Both the position numbers and the translations under genes were made by a program. Below the pieces are notes generated by a model. The model saw only the letters and a program-made list of their open reading frames with translations, was not told where the DNA came from and ran no database searches. Positions 24,676 to 35,483 of a stretch of DNA of 64,000 nt are shown here, piece by piece. The first letter of the stretch is position 1, and each line of letters opens with the position of its first letter. This DNA comes from Nocardioides deserti (lineage in GTDB: Bacteria > Actinomycetota > Actinomycetes > Propionibacteriales > Nocardioidaceae), in NCBI RefSeq assembly GCF_014266025.1, contig NZ_JACMYC010000010.1, positions 1 to 64,000 on the forward strand, given 5' to 3'.

Positions 24676-26015
24676 GCGACGCCACGCCGCCGGCCGGGGC
24701 ACCCGAGGAGGAGCCGACCGTGCCGCGGGACGCGGTGGAGGCGGCGGACCTGGCCGACAAGTACGACCGGATGACGCGGCTGGCCGCCCTCTTCGAGGCC
24801 GCCGGCGAGGAGGCGCGGGCCCGGGCTTCGCTGGGCGCGGAGATGCTCGGCGACCCGGCCGTCGCGGACTCCGCCGAGGTGGCGCAGGGGACCTGGTCGG
24901 AGGTCGAGCGCGACGTGCTCGCCGCGACCGGCGACAAGCACGGGCTGCTCGCCCGCTCCGCCGAGCTCGACGCCGACGCCGTCGTCGTGCGGGCCACCGT
25001 GGCGACCTACCGCTGGATCGACGAGCTGGCCGAGGAGGCCTCGCGCACGATGGGCGCGATCGCCGGTCGGGCGATCGGCTACCTCGCGCCGGAGGTCGCC
25101 CTCGGCGGGCCGGTGGTGAGCGCCGGCCTGATCGAGACCGACGCGCTCGACCGCGACGGCGTGGCGGCGTACCTCTCCGAGCTGGCGCAGGAGCACCCCG
25201 AGCTGCTCGAGCACGTCTCCGGCCGCGGCGGGCTGCTCGACGGGCTGTCGATGCGGTCGTTGCTGACCGTCGGCCTGCTCGCCGGGGAGACCGGCAAGGC
25301 GGCCGCGCGCGGAGGCCTGCGCGCGCTCGGGATCGACGAGCTGCGCACCGACCTCGGCGCGGCGCTCCGCGACGTCGCGGGCGGCGTGGTGACCGACCCG
25401 GCCGAGGCCCCCGTCGCGGAGGGTCCGGTCGTCGGGGGCGCGCCGCGGGGGCTCGCGGGGCTGATGACCGCGCTCGAGGAGGTCGCGGCGTCCGTGGCCG
25501 TCGAGCGGGTCGGCGAGAGCCGCTACATCGCCTACCTGCCCGGTCCGGGCGGCGGCGGGCGCCGGCTGCGGCTCGTCAGCGGTGACCCCACGCCGTACGC
25601 CGTCCAGGTGGTGCGCGCGGTCGAGGCCGCCGTCGCCGAGGACCCGGCCGCGCGGGTGATGCTCGTCGGCTCCGCGCAGGGCGGAGTGACCGCGGCCGAG
25701 GTGGCCGCCGCCGCGCCGTCGTTCACCGTCGAACAGGTCGTGACCGCCGGCGCTCCGGCCGCCCAGACCACCCGGGTGCCCGAGCCGACCCGGGTGCTGG
25801 CGCTCGAGGACCGCGCCGACCCTGTCGCGCTGCTCGGCTCGCTGCTCAACCTCGAGACGCCGAACCGGCTCACCGTCGTCTTCGACGCCGCCGCGGTCGA
25901 CCGCTCCGCCGACAGCACGTACGTCGCCGGGGGCCGTGCCGCCGACGCCGCCGAGCACCCCGCGGTCCGCGCCGAGCTCGACCGGCTCGCCTCGCTGGGC
26001 TACCTCATCGGCTGA
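24672..26015 (+). CDS. Catalytically dead paralogue of the ESX-locus alpha/beta hydrolase
   Basis: 447 aa, aligning along its length with the hydrolase at 20264-21682 (shared LADKYDR, QEHPELLEHV...GGLLDGL, the elbow region and the C-terminal LDRLASLGYL). The nucleophile elbow is LVGSAQGG with Ala335 where the active paralogue has Ser332, and the region matching EAHGIDRY reads SADSTYVAG without His. The acid position survives (LEDRADPVAL). So the hydrolase fold is kept and the chemistry lost: a pseudoenzyme, perhaps structural, targeting or protective. GTG 24672 overlaps the stop of the EspG-like gene. Confidence 0.78.
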   Translation: MSDATPPAGAPEEEPTVPRDAVEAADLADKYDRMTRLAALFEAAGEEARARASLGAEMLGDPAVADSAEVAQGTWSEVERDVLAATGDKHGLLARSAELDADAVVVRATVATYRWIDELAEEASRTMGAIAGRAIGYLAPEVALGGPVVSAGLIETDALDRDGVAAYLSELAQEHPELLEHVSGRGGLLDGLSMRSLLTVGLLAGETGKAAARGGLRALGIDELRTDLGAALRDVAGGVVTDPAEAPVAEGPVVGGAPRGLAGLMTALEEVAASVAVERVGESRYIAYLPGPGGGGRRLRLVSGDPTPYAVQVVRAVEAAVAEDPAARVMLVGSAQGGVTAAEVAAAAPSFTVEQVVTAGAPAAQTTRVPEPTRVLALEDRADPVALLGSLLNLETPNRLTVVFDAAAVDRSADSTYVAGGRAADAAEHPAVRAELDRLASLGYLIG

Positions 26016-26036
26016 CCCGGGCGGGTCGGTCGGGTC

Positions 26037-26133
26037 GTGAGGTTCATCGGCGCCCCGATGAAGCTGCCGGTCCCCCGATGAAGCTTCATCGGGGAGCCGT
26101 GAGGTTCATCGGCCACCCGATGAACCTCACGGC
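26037..26133. repeat. Compact array of nested palindromes built on GATGAA/TTCATC
   Basis: Contains GTGAGGTTCATCGG twice (26037-26050 and 26099-26112), a perfect 22-bp palindrome at 26073-26094 and a perfect 17-bp inverted repeat (26096-26112 with 26117-26133, 4-nt loop). The core GATGAA/TTCATC occurs six times in under 100 bp. Located just after the pseudohydrolase stop, before the HU terminator. The last hairpin could terminate the module-2 transcript; the rest is unexplained. Confidence 0.75.
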
Positions 26134-26170
26134 TGCCGCGACCACCGCGGGCCCGACGACGGGAACGACG

Positions 26171-26202
26171 AAGGGCCGGACCCCGTGAGGGGTCCGGCCC
26201 TT
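26171..26202 (-). terminator. Perfect 14-bp hairpin downstream of the HU gene
   Basis: Arms 26171-26184 and 26189-26202 with loop GTGA; the stem starts AAGGGCCGGACCCC and is followed on the minus strand by CGTCGTTCCC. Symmetric AA/TT ends allow it to act in both directions between HU and the convergent module-2 operon. Confidence 0.85.
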
Positions 26203-26225
26203 CGGCCGTGGTGCGGGGGCAGCGA

Positions 26226-26504
26226 TCAGCTGCCGGAGACCGCCGACTTGAAGGCGGAGGCGGCCTTGAAGGCCGGCGCCGTGGTGGCGGCGATCTCGAT
26301 GGTCTCGCCGGTCTGCGGGTTGCGGCCCTGGCGCGCCGAGCGCTCGCGCGACTCGAAGGTGCCGAAGCCGGAGATGCTGACCTTGTCGCCGGCCGCGACG
26401 GCCTTGACGATGCTGTCGAGGACGGCGTCGAGGGCCTTCTCGGCCTCCTTGCTGCCCAGGCCGGTCTGCTCGGCGACGGCGTCGCGCAGCTGTCCCTTGT
26501 TCAT
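26226..26504 (-). CDS. hup: DNA-binding protein HU
   Basis: 92 aa nucleoid protein, short form without the Lys-rich tail of mycobacterial HupB. Starts MNKGQLRDAVAEQTGL, with GFGTFESRERSARQGRNPQT (the DNA-binding beta-arm signature) and ends in FKSAVSGS. AGGAG lies 6 nt before ATG 26504. Single gene with a strong terminator. HU dimers bend and compact DNA. Confidence 0.97.
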   Translation of the reverse strand: MNKGQLRDAVAEQTGLGSKEAEKALDAVLDSIVKAVAAGDKVSISGFGTFESRERSARQGRNPQTGETIEIAATTAPAFKAASAFKSAVSGS

Positions 26505-26712
26505 GTGATGCTCCTGTTCGTCAGGTCTGCGGGGGTCGTGCCGTGCCGGCCCGGCGAAGGGCCCGGCGGCACGCCCGGCGGCCTGCGCGTGGTGCCGCAG
26601 GCTCGTCCGGCGCTCCGCAGGCTAGCCGCACCACGGCGTCCGCGCGCATCCGCGGCCCCCGGAATGCCGGGCGTGTCGCGCTCCGGACCCCTCCCGGGAC
26701 CTCGCTCGGGCC

Positions 26713-28161
26713 TCACAGGATGTCGTGCACGAACTCCCCGAGCTGGGTCAGGTTGCGGCACTCGACCATCGGCACGACCGCCCCGTAGCGGGACGCCGCG
26801 GAGTCGCCGTTGTCCCAGTGACGACGGTGCTCGGGGTTGAGCCACCACGCGTGCCGGATGCCGCCGACGAGCTCGGACAGGGTGTCGAGGGCCAGGTCCG
26901 AGTAGTTCGACCGGGCGTCGCCGAGGACGAGCAGCGAGGACTTCGGACCGAGGGCGTCGGCGTGGTTCTCGGCCAGCTTGGTGATCGCGCGGCCGTAGTT
27001 CGTGCGTCCCCACAGCGCCGCGTGGGACGTGCTCGCCGCGAGGTCGGTCATCACGTCGACGACGTCGGCGCCGGGCTTGAAGTGGTGGGTCACCTCGTGG
27101 ACGTGGTCGATGAACGTGAACGCCCGGACCTTCTGGAAGTGGTCGCGCAGCGCGAAGACCAGCAGCAGCGTGAACTGCGCGAAGTTCGCCACCGACCCGC
27201 TGACGTCGCACAGCACCACGAGCTCGGTGCGGTGCGGCCGCTTCGGCTTGTGGTGGGTGGTGAGGGGGACGCCGCCGGTGGAGACGGAGGCGCGGACGGT
27301 CCGCCGGAAGTCCAGCGGGCCGCGCCGCTGCGCGTGGTGCTCCTTGGTCAGCCGGGTCGCCAGGCGCCGCGCGAGCGGATAGATCTCGCGCCGCATCTCC
27401 TCCAGGTCCGAGCGGCGGGCGGAGAGGAAGTCGAGCCGGTCGATGCTGGGCCGCAGGGCGACGTTGGCGACGTGCTCGGGTCCCTTCTCCTCGGCGATGC
27501 GCCGGCGGGCGTCGTCCTCGACGCGGTGCGTGAACGCGCCGATGCGCCGGCCCGCGGTGCGCTCGGCCTCCTCGTCGGTGCGGCCCTCGGCGAGCAGCCC
27601 GGCGACGAGCTGGTCGACCAGCTCGCCCGGCGAGACCCGTTGGAGGGCGGTGTACGCCGACCAGCTGGACAGCCCGGGGCCGCGGCCCGGCATCGCGCCG
27701 AACGTCGCGACCATCTCGGCCGCGAGGTCGGCCAGCGCCTGCTGGTCGTCGGCGGCGAGCGCCTCGGCCAGCCTCTCGCGGAAGTCCCGCAGCGCGTCCG
27801 CGCCGTCGCGGACCGAGAACTCCTGGCCCGCGGCGTCCGGCCCGTCGCCGGTCGCCTCAGCCGCACCGGTGCCCGCGGCGCCGGCCCCCGAGCCGACCAT
27901 CCGCGGGAACCAGAGGTCGAACAGCGCGTCGAAGGTGGGTCGCTGCGACTGCTTCTTGACCAGCGTGGCGGCGTACGCCGCCTGGACCGTCTGCCGGCTC
28001 CCCCACTGCACCGCCGAGAGCGCGGCGACGGCGTCGAGGTCCTCGGCGAGCGAGACCGACAGCCCCGCGGCGCGCAGCGCCTCGAGGAACGCGATGTGCC
28101 GGTCGAGCAGGCCGCTGCTGCTCTGGCTGCCGGTCTGCCTGCCGGTCTGGTAGCCGGTCAC
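26713..28161 (-). CDS. VWA-domain protein (CoxE-like), partner of MoxR ATPase
   Basis: 482 aa. An N-terminal helical region (LDRHIAFLEALRAAGLSVS) and a C-terminal von Willebrand A domain with the MIDAS motif DVSGSVANF and later LGDARSNY. Such VWA proteins act with MoxR AAA+ ATPases as metal-dependent chaperones or maturation factors. The GTG start (28161) follows the MoxR stop by only 7 nt, so they form one operon. The frame stays open upstream into MoxR, but that extension has no VWA-family character. Confidence 0.9.
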   Translation of the reverse strand: MTGYQTGRQTGSQSSSGLLDRHIAFLEALRAAGLSVSLAEDLDAVAALSAVQWGSRQTVQAAYAATLVKKQSQRPTFDALFDLWFPRMVGSGAGAAGTGAAEATGDGPDAAGQEFSVRDGADALRDFRERLAEALAADDQQALADLAAEMVATFGAMPGRGPGLSSWSAYTALQRVSPGELVDQLVAGLLAEGRTDEEAERTAGRRIGAFTHRVEDDARRRIAEEKGPEHVANVALRPSIDRLDFLSARRSDLEEMRREIYPLARRLATRLTKEHHAQRRGPLDFRRTVRASVSTGGVPLTTHHKPKRPHRTELVVLCDVSGSVANFAQFTLLLVFALRDHFQKVRAFTFIDHVHEVTHHFKPGADVVDVMTDLAASTSHAALWGRTNYGRAITKLAENHADALGPKSSLLVLGDARSNYSDLALDTLSELVGGIRHAWWLNPEHRRHWDNGDSAASRYGAVVPMVECRNLTQLGEFVHDIL

Positions 28162-28168
28162 CGGGCGT

Positions 28169-29050
28169 TCACCGGCGCAGCCGCAGCTCGCGGACGGCGC
28201 GGTCGTGGTCGGAGGCGTGCTTGAGGACGACACCGAGGGTGTCGGCGATCGCCTTGTCGTCGAGGTCGCGGATCTCGAGCGCGATGAGCGTGCGCGCCCA
28301 GTCGACGGACTCCGCGATGGACGGCGCCTTCTTCAGCTCCAGCTCCCGCAGCCGGGCCACCGTCGTGACCAGCTGGCCGGCGACGCGCTCCTCGAGGTCG
28401 GGCACCTGGCTGGAGACGATCTCGCGCTCCCGCTCGGCGTCCGGGTAGTCCAGGTGCAGGTAGAGGCAGCGGCGCTTGACCGCCTCGGAGAGCTCGCGGG
28501 TCGCGTTCGAGGTCAGCACGACGAACGGGCGGCGCACCGCCGCGACCGTGCCGAGCTCGGGGATCGTGACCTGGAAGTCCGAGAGCACCTCGAGCAGCAG
28601 GCCCTCGACCTCGACGTCGGTCTTGTCGACCTCGTCGATGAGCAGGACCGTCGGCTCCTCGCGGCGGATCGCCGTCAGCAGCGGCCGGGTCAGCAGGAAC
28701 TCGTCGGTGAAGATGTCGTCGTGGGTCTCGTCCCACGTGGCGGCATCGCCGGTGGCCTGCGTGGCCTGGATGCGCAGCAGCTGCTTCTTGTAGTTCCACT
28801 CGTAGAGCGCGCGGGCCTCGTCGAGCCCCTCGTAGCACTGCAGCCGGACCAGCTCCGCGCCGCTCGCCCGGGCGACCGCCTTCGCCAGCTCGGTCTTGCC
28901 GACCCCGGCCGGCCCCTCGACGAGGAGCGGCTTCTCCAGGGCGCCCGCGAGGTACGCCGTCGTGGCGGTCGCCGGGTCGGCGAGGTAGCCGGTCGCCGCC
29001 AACCGCTCGGTCGCGTCGTCGGGCGAGGAGAACCAGTCGGCCGTCGTCAT
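28169..29050 (-). CDS. MoxR-family AAA+ ATPase
   Basis: 293 aa. Walker A GPAGVGKT, Walker B VLLIDEVDKTD, sensor LTSNATRELSEAVKRR and the arginine finger region are all visible, after a short N-terminus (MTTADWFSSPDDATERLAAT). Length is standard. Works with the adjacent VWA protein. ATG 29050 is preferred over ATG 29059 because GAGG lies 9 nt upstream of the former and touches the latter. Confidence 0.92.
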   Translation of the reverse strand: MTTADWFSSPDDATERLAATGYLADPATATTAYLAGALEKPLLVEGPAGVGKTELAKAVARASGAELVRLQCYEGLDEARALYEWNYKKQLLRIQATQATGDAATWDETHDDIFTDEFLLTRPLLTAIRREEPTVLLIDEVDKTDVEVEGLLLEVLSDFQVTIPELGTVAAVRRPFVVLTSNATRELSEAVKRRCLYLHLDYPDAEREREIVSSQVPDLEERVAGQLVTTVARLRELELKKAPSIAESVDWARTLIALEIRDLDDKAIADTLGVVLKHASDHDRAVRELRLRR

Positions 29051-29192
29051 GCCGGCCATCCTCGCCCATCGCCCCCGGCGTGGCCCGGTCCAGAGATCTG
29101 TCTCACGTGCGGCCGGCGGACGTGACCGCCTTCGGGGCGGGTCGTTGTCCAGGCGTACCTGTCCCATCCCCCACCGGCAGCGGGAGTCCGCG

Positions 29193-29564
29193 ATGCGCAC
29201 CACCACCAGGCGAGGCCCGTCGCGGGCGCAGGTCTCCTCGGCGCTGCTGGCCGTCAAGGCCGCCGTGCTGGGTGCGGTCCTCGCGCTGACCGTGACCGCG
29301 GGCATCACCGCCTCCGGGACGACCGCCACGCCGGACGCGCGGCCGCCGGTGTTCACGATGGACGCCTCCGCCCAGGTGGTGCAGCAGGTGATGAGCAAGC
29401 ACAACTGCTCGAGCACCGGGTTCGCCCCCGGCACCCAGCCCGACTCCGCCCTGGTGCGCACCACCCGCGGCAAGCTGCGCGTCGTCAGCTTCGACCGCGG
29501 CTGGGACGTCTTCACCGGCCGCTCGCCGGGCCTCCTCGTCGCCGTCTGCCTCGGCCGCCCCTGA
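29193..29564 (+). CDS. Small secreted or membrane-anchored protein, unknown function
   Basis: 123 aa. N-terminal hydrophobic segment (LLAVKAAVLGAVLALTVTAGI) acts as signal peptide or anchor after a basic MRTTTRRGPSR start. The exported part has two Cys (HNCSS and VAVCLGRP) that may form a disulfide, and pairs KLRVVSFDRGWDVF. GGGAG lies 6 nt before ATG 29193. No family recognised. Convergent with the carbonic anhydrase gene. Confidence 0.78.
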   Translation: MRTTTRRGPSRAQVSSALLAVKAAVLGAVLALTVTAGITASGTTATPDARPPVFTMDASAQVVQQVMSKHNCSSTGFAPGTQPDSALVRTTRGKLRVVSFDRGWDVFTGRSPGLLVAVCLGRP

Positions 29565-29584
29565 CCTGCCGCACCCTCTCCTGC

Positions 29585-30118
29585 TCAGGCGGGGCGGGCG
29601 GTGGCGGCGTGCCGCTTCGCCAGGTCGGCGTAGTACGGCGCGTTGGTGTCGACCCAGAACTGCGAGGACGTGCCCTCGATCGGCTTGGTCGCCTTGCACG
29701 GGACGCCCGCGGCGACGACGCCCGGCGGGATCTCGGCGCCGGGCGTGACCACGGAGCCCGCGGCCACCAGCGTCCCGGCGCCGACCTTCGCGCCGTCGAG
29801 CAGGGTCGAGCCGTTGCCGACCAGCGCGCGCTCGCCGACCTCGGTGCAGTGCACGACGCAGCCGTGGCCGACGGTCGCGTCCGGTCCGACGGTCAGCACC
29901 TGGTCCGGGCCGGCGTGCAGGACGCTGTTGTCCTGGATGTTGGTGCCGGCCTTCACCACGATCCGGCACACGTCGCCGCGGAGCACCGCGCCGTACCAGA
30001 CGCTCGCGCCGGGCTCGATCGTCACGTCGCCGATGAGGGTGGCGGTGGGGGCGATCCAGGCGTCGGGGTGCACGTCCGGGCGCTTGCCCTCGAACTCGAA
30101 AAGGTTCACGTCGCTCAT
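29585..30118 (-). CDS. Gamma-type carbonic anhydrase-like hexapeptide-repeat protein
   Basis: 177 aa left-handed beta helix. Hexapeptide repeats run from IAPTATLIGDVTIEPGASVWYG to VGAGTLVAAGSVVTPGAEIP, with His residues at DNSVLHAG, TVGHGCVVH (the zinc ligands of CamH-type proteins) and a C-terminal helix. Typical length of the YrdA/PaaY/gamma-CA group. Activity may be carbonate hydration or thioesterase-like; not decidable here. It follows the UvrA-like gene on the same strand by 34 bp. Confidence 0.9.
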   Translation of the reverse strand: MSDVNLFEFEGKRPDVHPDAWIAPTATLIGDVTIEPGASVWYGAVLRGDVCRIVVKAGTNIQDNSVLHAGPDQVLTVGPDATVGHGCVVHCTEVGERALVGNGSTLLDGAKVGAGTLVAAGSVVTPGAEIPPGVVAAGVPCKATKPIEGTSSQFWVDTNAPYYADLAKRHAATARPA

Positions 30119-30152
30119 CCCACACCACCCCGCCGAGGAGGTGCGAACCGGC

Positions 30153-32531
<2,379 letters not shown>

Positions 32532-32651
32532 GGATCTCCGTCCTCGATCGGGCAGGGCCAGCATGTCGGAGACCACCGACAGCGACCACCGACCTGTTGC
32601 CGGTCGGCGTGCTGACCGCGCGGGCGGCCCGGGCTCATCGGTCCGGACCCG

Positions 32652-33305
32652 TCAGGAGCCGGCGGCGACCCGCTCGGCCAGCCGGACGGCGGCGGTCAGC
32701 ACCAGGTCCGCGGTCTCCGGGTCCGTCACGGCCTGCTCGGGCACGAGCCCGCCGAGCAGCGCGGCCGGCTGGGTGAGCCAGGCCCACACCCGCCAGGGAT
32801 CCATCCTCGCGGCCAGGAGCGGCTCGAGGACCGGCGCGAGGTCGGGGCGCAGCTCGCCCTCGCCGGTGAGCTGGAACGCCGGCACGACGCTGCGCTCGTC
32901 GACGGGCACCACCAGCAGTCGGTGGGTCGAGGCGGCCTTGTGCACCGCGAACCGGGTGGCGTCCACCGACGTGCCGCGGACCTCGGCCAGGGCCGCGTAG
33001 TCGAACGTCGGCGTCGCCAGCAGCTCGGCCCGCAGCCGGGCGTGCCGCCGCAGCACCACCAGCGCGACGGGCACGGCGTGCTCGGGCTCGGTGCCCTCGT
33101 TGCGCAGCAGCCGCTCGACGTCCTGGAGCTGCGCGAGCGAGAGGTCCTGGCCGGTGCCGGGGTCGATCCAGCGGGCGGCGCTGCCGGCACCGCCGTCGCG
33201 CCGGAACGTCGGGAGGCCGGCCTCGGTCAGGTGGCCCTCCAGCCCGAGCCGCTCGATCCAGGTCGCCAGCTCCTCGCCGAGCGTGGCCCGCTGCTCCTCC
33301 GTCAC
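32652..33305 (-). CDS. MbcA/ParS-like toxin-binding-domain protein, orphan
   Basis: 217 aa, all-alpha by pattern. The C-terminal ~60 residues (WRVWAWLTQPAALLGGLVPEQ followed by AVTDPETADLVL) resemble the MbcA/ParS/Xre antitoxin toxin-binding domain, whose usual form is WLxxPxxALGGxxPLELL. The middle contains a DNA-binding-like helix set (LAEVRGTSVDATRFAVHK). No RES-domain toxin is adjacent, unlike classic MbcA-MbcT pairs. Start GTG 33305; the next upstream gene (RTX protein) ends 29 bp before. Family call moderate. Confidence 0.6.
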   Translation of the reverse strand: MTEEQRATLGEELATWIERLGLEGHLTEAGLPTFRRDGGAGSAARWIDPGTGQDLSLAQLQDVERLLRNEGTEPEHAVPVALVVLRRHARLRAELLATPTFDYAALAEVRGTSVDATRFAVHKAASTHRLLVVPVDERSVVPAFQLTGEGELRPDLAPVLEPLLAARMDPWRVWAWLTQPAALLGGLVPEQAVTDPETADLVLTAAVRLAERVAAGS

Positions 33306-33333
33306 GGGTCCCAGCCTGCCGCATCGGGCCGGG

Positions 33334-34572
33334 TCAGCCGCAGTCGCCGACCTCGAAGGAGCGGCACCGGTCGGCCCGCGACCCGCGCAGCACCCGGTCG
33401 GTCCCGGCACCGCCTCGCAGCACGTCGGCGCCGGGCGAGGCCGTGACGCGGTCCCACCCGCCTCCGAGCCGCGCGTCCAGCGGGCCGGTCGCCTGGCCGG
33501 CGTCGACCACGTCGCGCGTCGGCGAGCCGCGATAGGTCCACCCGGCGCCGTACCAGAGCTCGAGCACCTCGGCTCCGGCGTACGCCGCCGTGCCGGCCGC
33601 CGTCGCGACCGTGCCGCGCCGCGCGTCGACGGCCACCTGCCGGGCGTGCTGCCCGCGGCCGCCGAACAGGCGCAGGGCGTCCTGGCCGCTCCCGGCGTCG
33701 AACCGCCACCCGCCGGCGTCGACGCGGACGTCGGCGAAGTCGTCGCCGCCGCCGAGGTCGACCACGACCGGCTCGGCGCCCAGCGCTCGCACGTAGTCGG
33801 TGCTGTCGGTGCCGGTCACCCGGTCGCGCCCGCCGTGGCTCACCACGGTGTCGTACCCGCCGGCCACCGTCGGGCCGAGGTCCACCCGGTCGTCACCGTC
33901 GCGGTCGGGCGCGCCGGCCGGGTCGGTCCGGACGCGGTCGGTGCCTGCCCCGGTCTCGACGGTGTCGGACCCCGCGCCGGCTTCGAGGAGGTCGTCGCCG
34001 TCGGTGCCGACCACGGTGTCGTCGTGCGACGACCCCTCGAACGTGACCGGCTGGCCGGCCACCACCAGTCGGTCCCTGCCCTCGCCGGTCACGGTCGCCG
34101 CCGGCAGGTCGATGCCCACCGGCGTCACGGAGCCGGCGTACGTCACCCGGTCGGGGACTGCAGCCCCGTCGCCGTCGGGGTCGGCGCCCGGGTCGAGCAG
34201 GTCGTCGCCCGGCCCGCCGGCGAGGGTGTCGCCGAACGTGTCGACGGTGCGCGTGCGCTCCTCGCGGTCCTGGCCCCCGTGGAGCCGGTCCTCGCCGCGG
34301 CCGCCGCTCAGCACGTCCGCGCCCTCGCCGCCGCAGACGACGTCGTCCCCGCCCCGCCCGTCGACCACGTCGTCACCGCCGAGCGCGGCGATCACGTCCG
34401 GCCCGGGCGTCCCGGTGATCGTGTCGGCCGCCGGCGTGCCGACGATGGTCGCGGTCAGACCGCGGCAGGTCGGCGGCGGTGTGGCCCGGGTCGGAGCGGC
34501 CTGGGCCGGCGCCGGCGCGGCGAGGGTGACCAGGAGGAGCGTGGGTGGGAGGAGGGCACGGGCGGTTCGCAT
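33334..34572 (-). CDS. Secreted RTX/hemolysin-type calcium-binding repeat protein
   Basis: 412 aa. Signal peptide (MRTARALLPPTLLLVTLAAP, cut near AQA). Then Gly-Asp-rich nonapeptide units of the GGxGxDxxx type (LGGDDVVDGRGGDDVVCGG, GGRGEDRLHGG, GAGSDTVETGAGTDRV) that bind Ca2+ in a parallel beta roll once outside. No enzymatic domain seen. Cys pairs near the N-terminus (CRGL, VVCGG) and C-terminus (RCRSFEVGDCG) may form disulfides. Single gene. Confidence 0.88.
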   Translation of the reverse strand: MRTARALLPPTLLLVTLAAPAPAQAAPTRATPPPTCRGLTATIVGTPAADTITGTPGPDVIAALGGDDVVDGRGGDDVVCGGEGADVLSGGRGEDRLHGGQDREERTRTVDTFGDTLAGGPGDDLLDPGADPDGDGAAVPDRVTYAGSVTPVGIDLPAATVTGEGRDRLVVAGQPVTFEGSSHDDTVVGTDGDDLLEAGAGSDTVETGAGTDRVRTDPAGAPDRDGDDRVDLGPTVAGGYDTVVSHGGRDRVTGTDSTDYVRALGAEPVVVDLGGGDDFADVRVDAGGWRFDAGSGQDALRLFGGRGQHARQVAVDARRGTVATAAGTAAYAGAEVLELWYGAGWTYRGSPTRDVVDAGQATGPLDARLGGGWDRVTASPGADVLRGGAGTDRVLRGSRADRCRSFEVGDCG

Positions 34573-34629
34573 GCCTCGTACGACGCCGGGCGGGCCCGCC
34601 TGGTTCGCGGGTCCGGCGCCCGCCCTCGG

Positions 34630-35475
34630 TCAGGCCAGGCCGGCCCGGGCGAGCACCCGCCGCGCAGACCTCACCACCGCGAGGTCGACGAGCCGTCCGT
34701 CGCTCGTGACCGCAGCGCCGAGGCCGGCCCGGTCGGCCCGGTCGAAGACCTCCACGATCTCGCGCGCCGAGGCCAGCTCCTCCGCTGACGGGGCGAGCGC
34801 CATGTGCACCACCGCGACCTGGGCGGGATGGATGAGGGTGCGCCCCGTGAAGCCCTGGCGCACCAGGCGCTCGGTGGAGCGGCGCAGCACGTCGTCGTCA
34901 CCGAGCCGGGTCTCCACCGGCCCGACGGGTGCGGCCAGGCCGGCGGCCGCCGAGGCGAGGACGACGGCGAAGCGGGCGGGCCAGAGCTCCTCACGCTCGG
35001 CCCCGGGCGAGATGCCGAGGTTCGCGGCGAGGTCGGCCTCGCCGAGGCCGAGCCGCACGACCCGCGGGGCGCGGGCGACAGCCGCGACCTCGTCCAGGCC
35101 GTGGGCGGTCTCGAGGAGACCGATCACCTGGACCGAGCCAGGGGGCAGGCCTGCGCGGTCCTCGGCGGCCGGCAGCAGGTCGTCCACCCGGGCCAGGAGG
35201 GTGGGCTCCGCACCCGGCACGACGACACCCGTCGTGCCGGGGCGGACGGCCGCCGCGACGTCCTTCTCGAGCGTCCGCGCGTCCACGCGCACCCACCACT
35301 CCGGACCGTCGGGGCGGTCGTGCCGACCGACCTCGAGCCGGGCCGCCTCCTTGCCGGCCGGGGCCACGCCGTCCTCCAGGTCGAGGACTACGGCATCCAC
35401 CCCGCTGGCGGCGGCCTTCGCGAACCGCTCGGGCCGGTCCCCCGGGGCGTAGAGGTAGGTGCGTGCCGCGCTCAC
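34630..35475 (-). CDS. CitE-like CoA-ester lyase (HpcH/HpaI aldolase family)
   Basis: 281 aa. TYLYAPGDRPERFAKAAASG at the start, AVVLDLEDGVAP (Asp/Glu metal and substrate site), an Arg in VRVDAR and IGLLETAHGLDEVAAVARA with the Mg-binding Glu, then FTGRTLIHPAQV. This is the citrate lyase beta/malyl-CoA lyase fold that cleaves 3-hydroxyacyl-CoA esters into acetyl-CoA or similar plus a keto acid. Last gene of the catabolic run; it starts 8 bp after the amidohydrolase stop. Substrate unknown; citramalyl-type CoA is a guess from neighbours. Confidence 0.9.
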   Translation of the reverse strand: MSAARTYLYAPGDRPERFAKAAASGVDAVVLDLEDGVAPAGKEAARLEVGRHDRPDGPEWWVRVDARTLEKDVAAAVRPGTTGVVVPGAEPTLLARVDDLLPAAEDRAGLPPGSVQVIGLLETAHGLDEVAAVARAPRVVRLGLGEADLAANLGISPGAEREELWPARFAVVLASAAAGLAAPVGPVETRLGDDDVLRRSTERLVRQGFTGRTLIHPAQVAVVHMALAPSAEELASAREIVEVFDRADRAGLGAAVTSDGRLVDLAVVRSARRVLARAGLA

Positions 35476-35483
35476 GGTCGGGG

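Noticed and set aside
26037..26133. CRISPR array
   Set aside because: Repeats are palindromic, irregularly spaced and lack unique spacers; no cas genes in the window.
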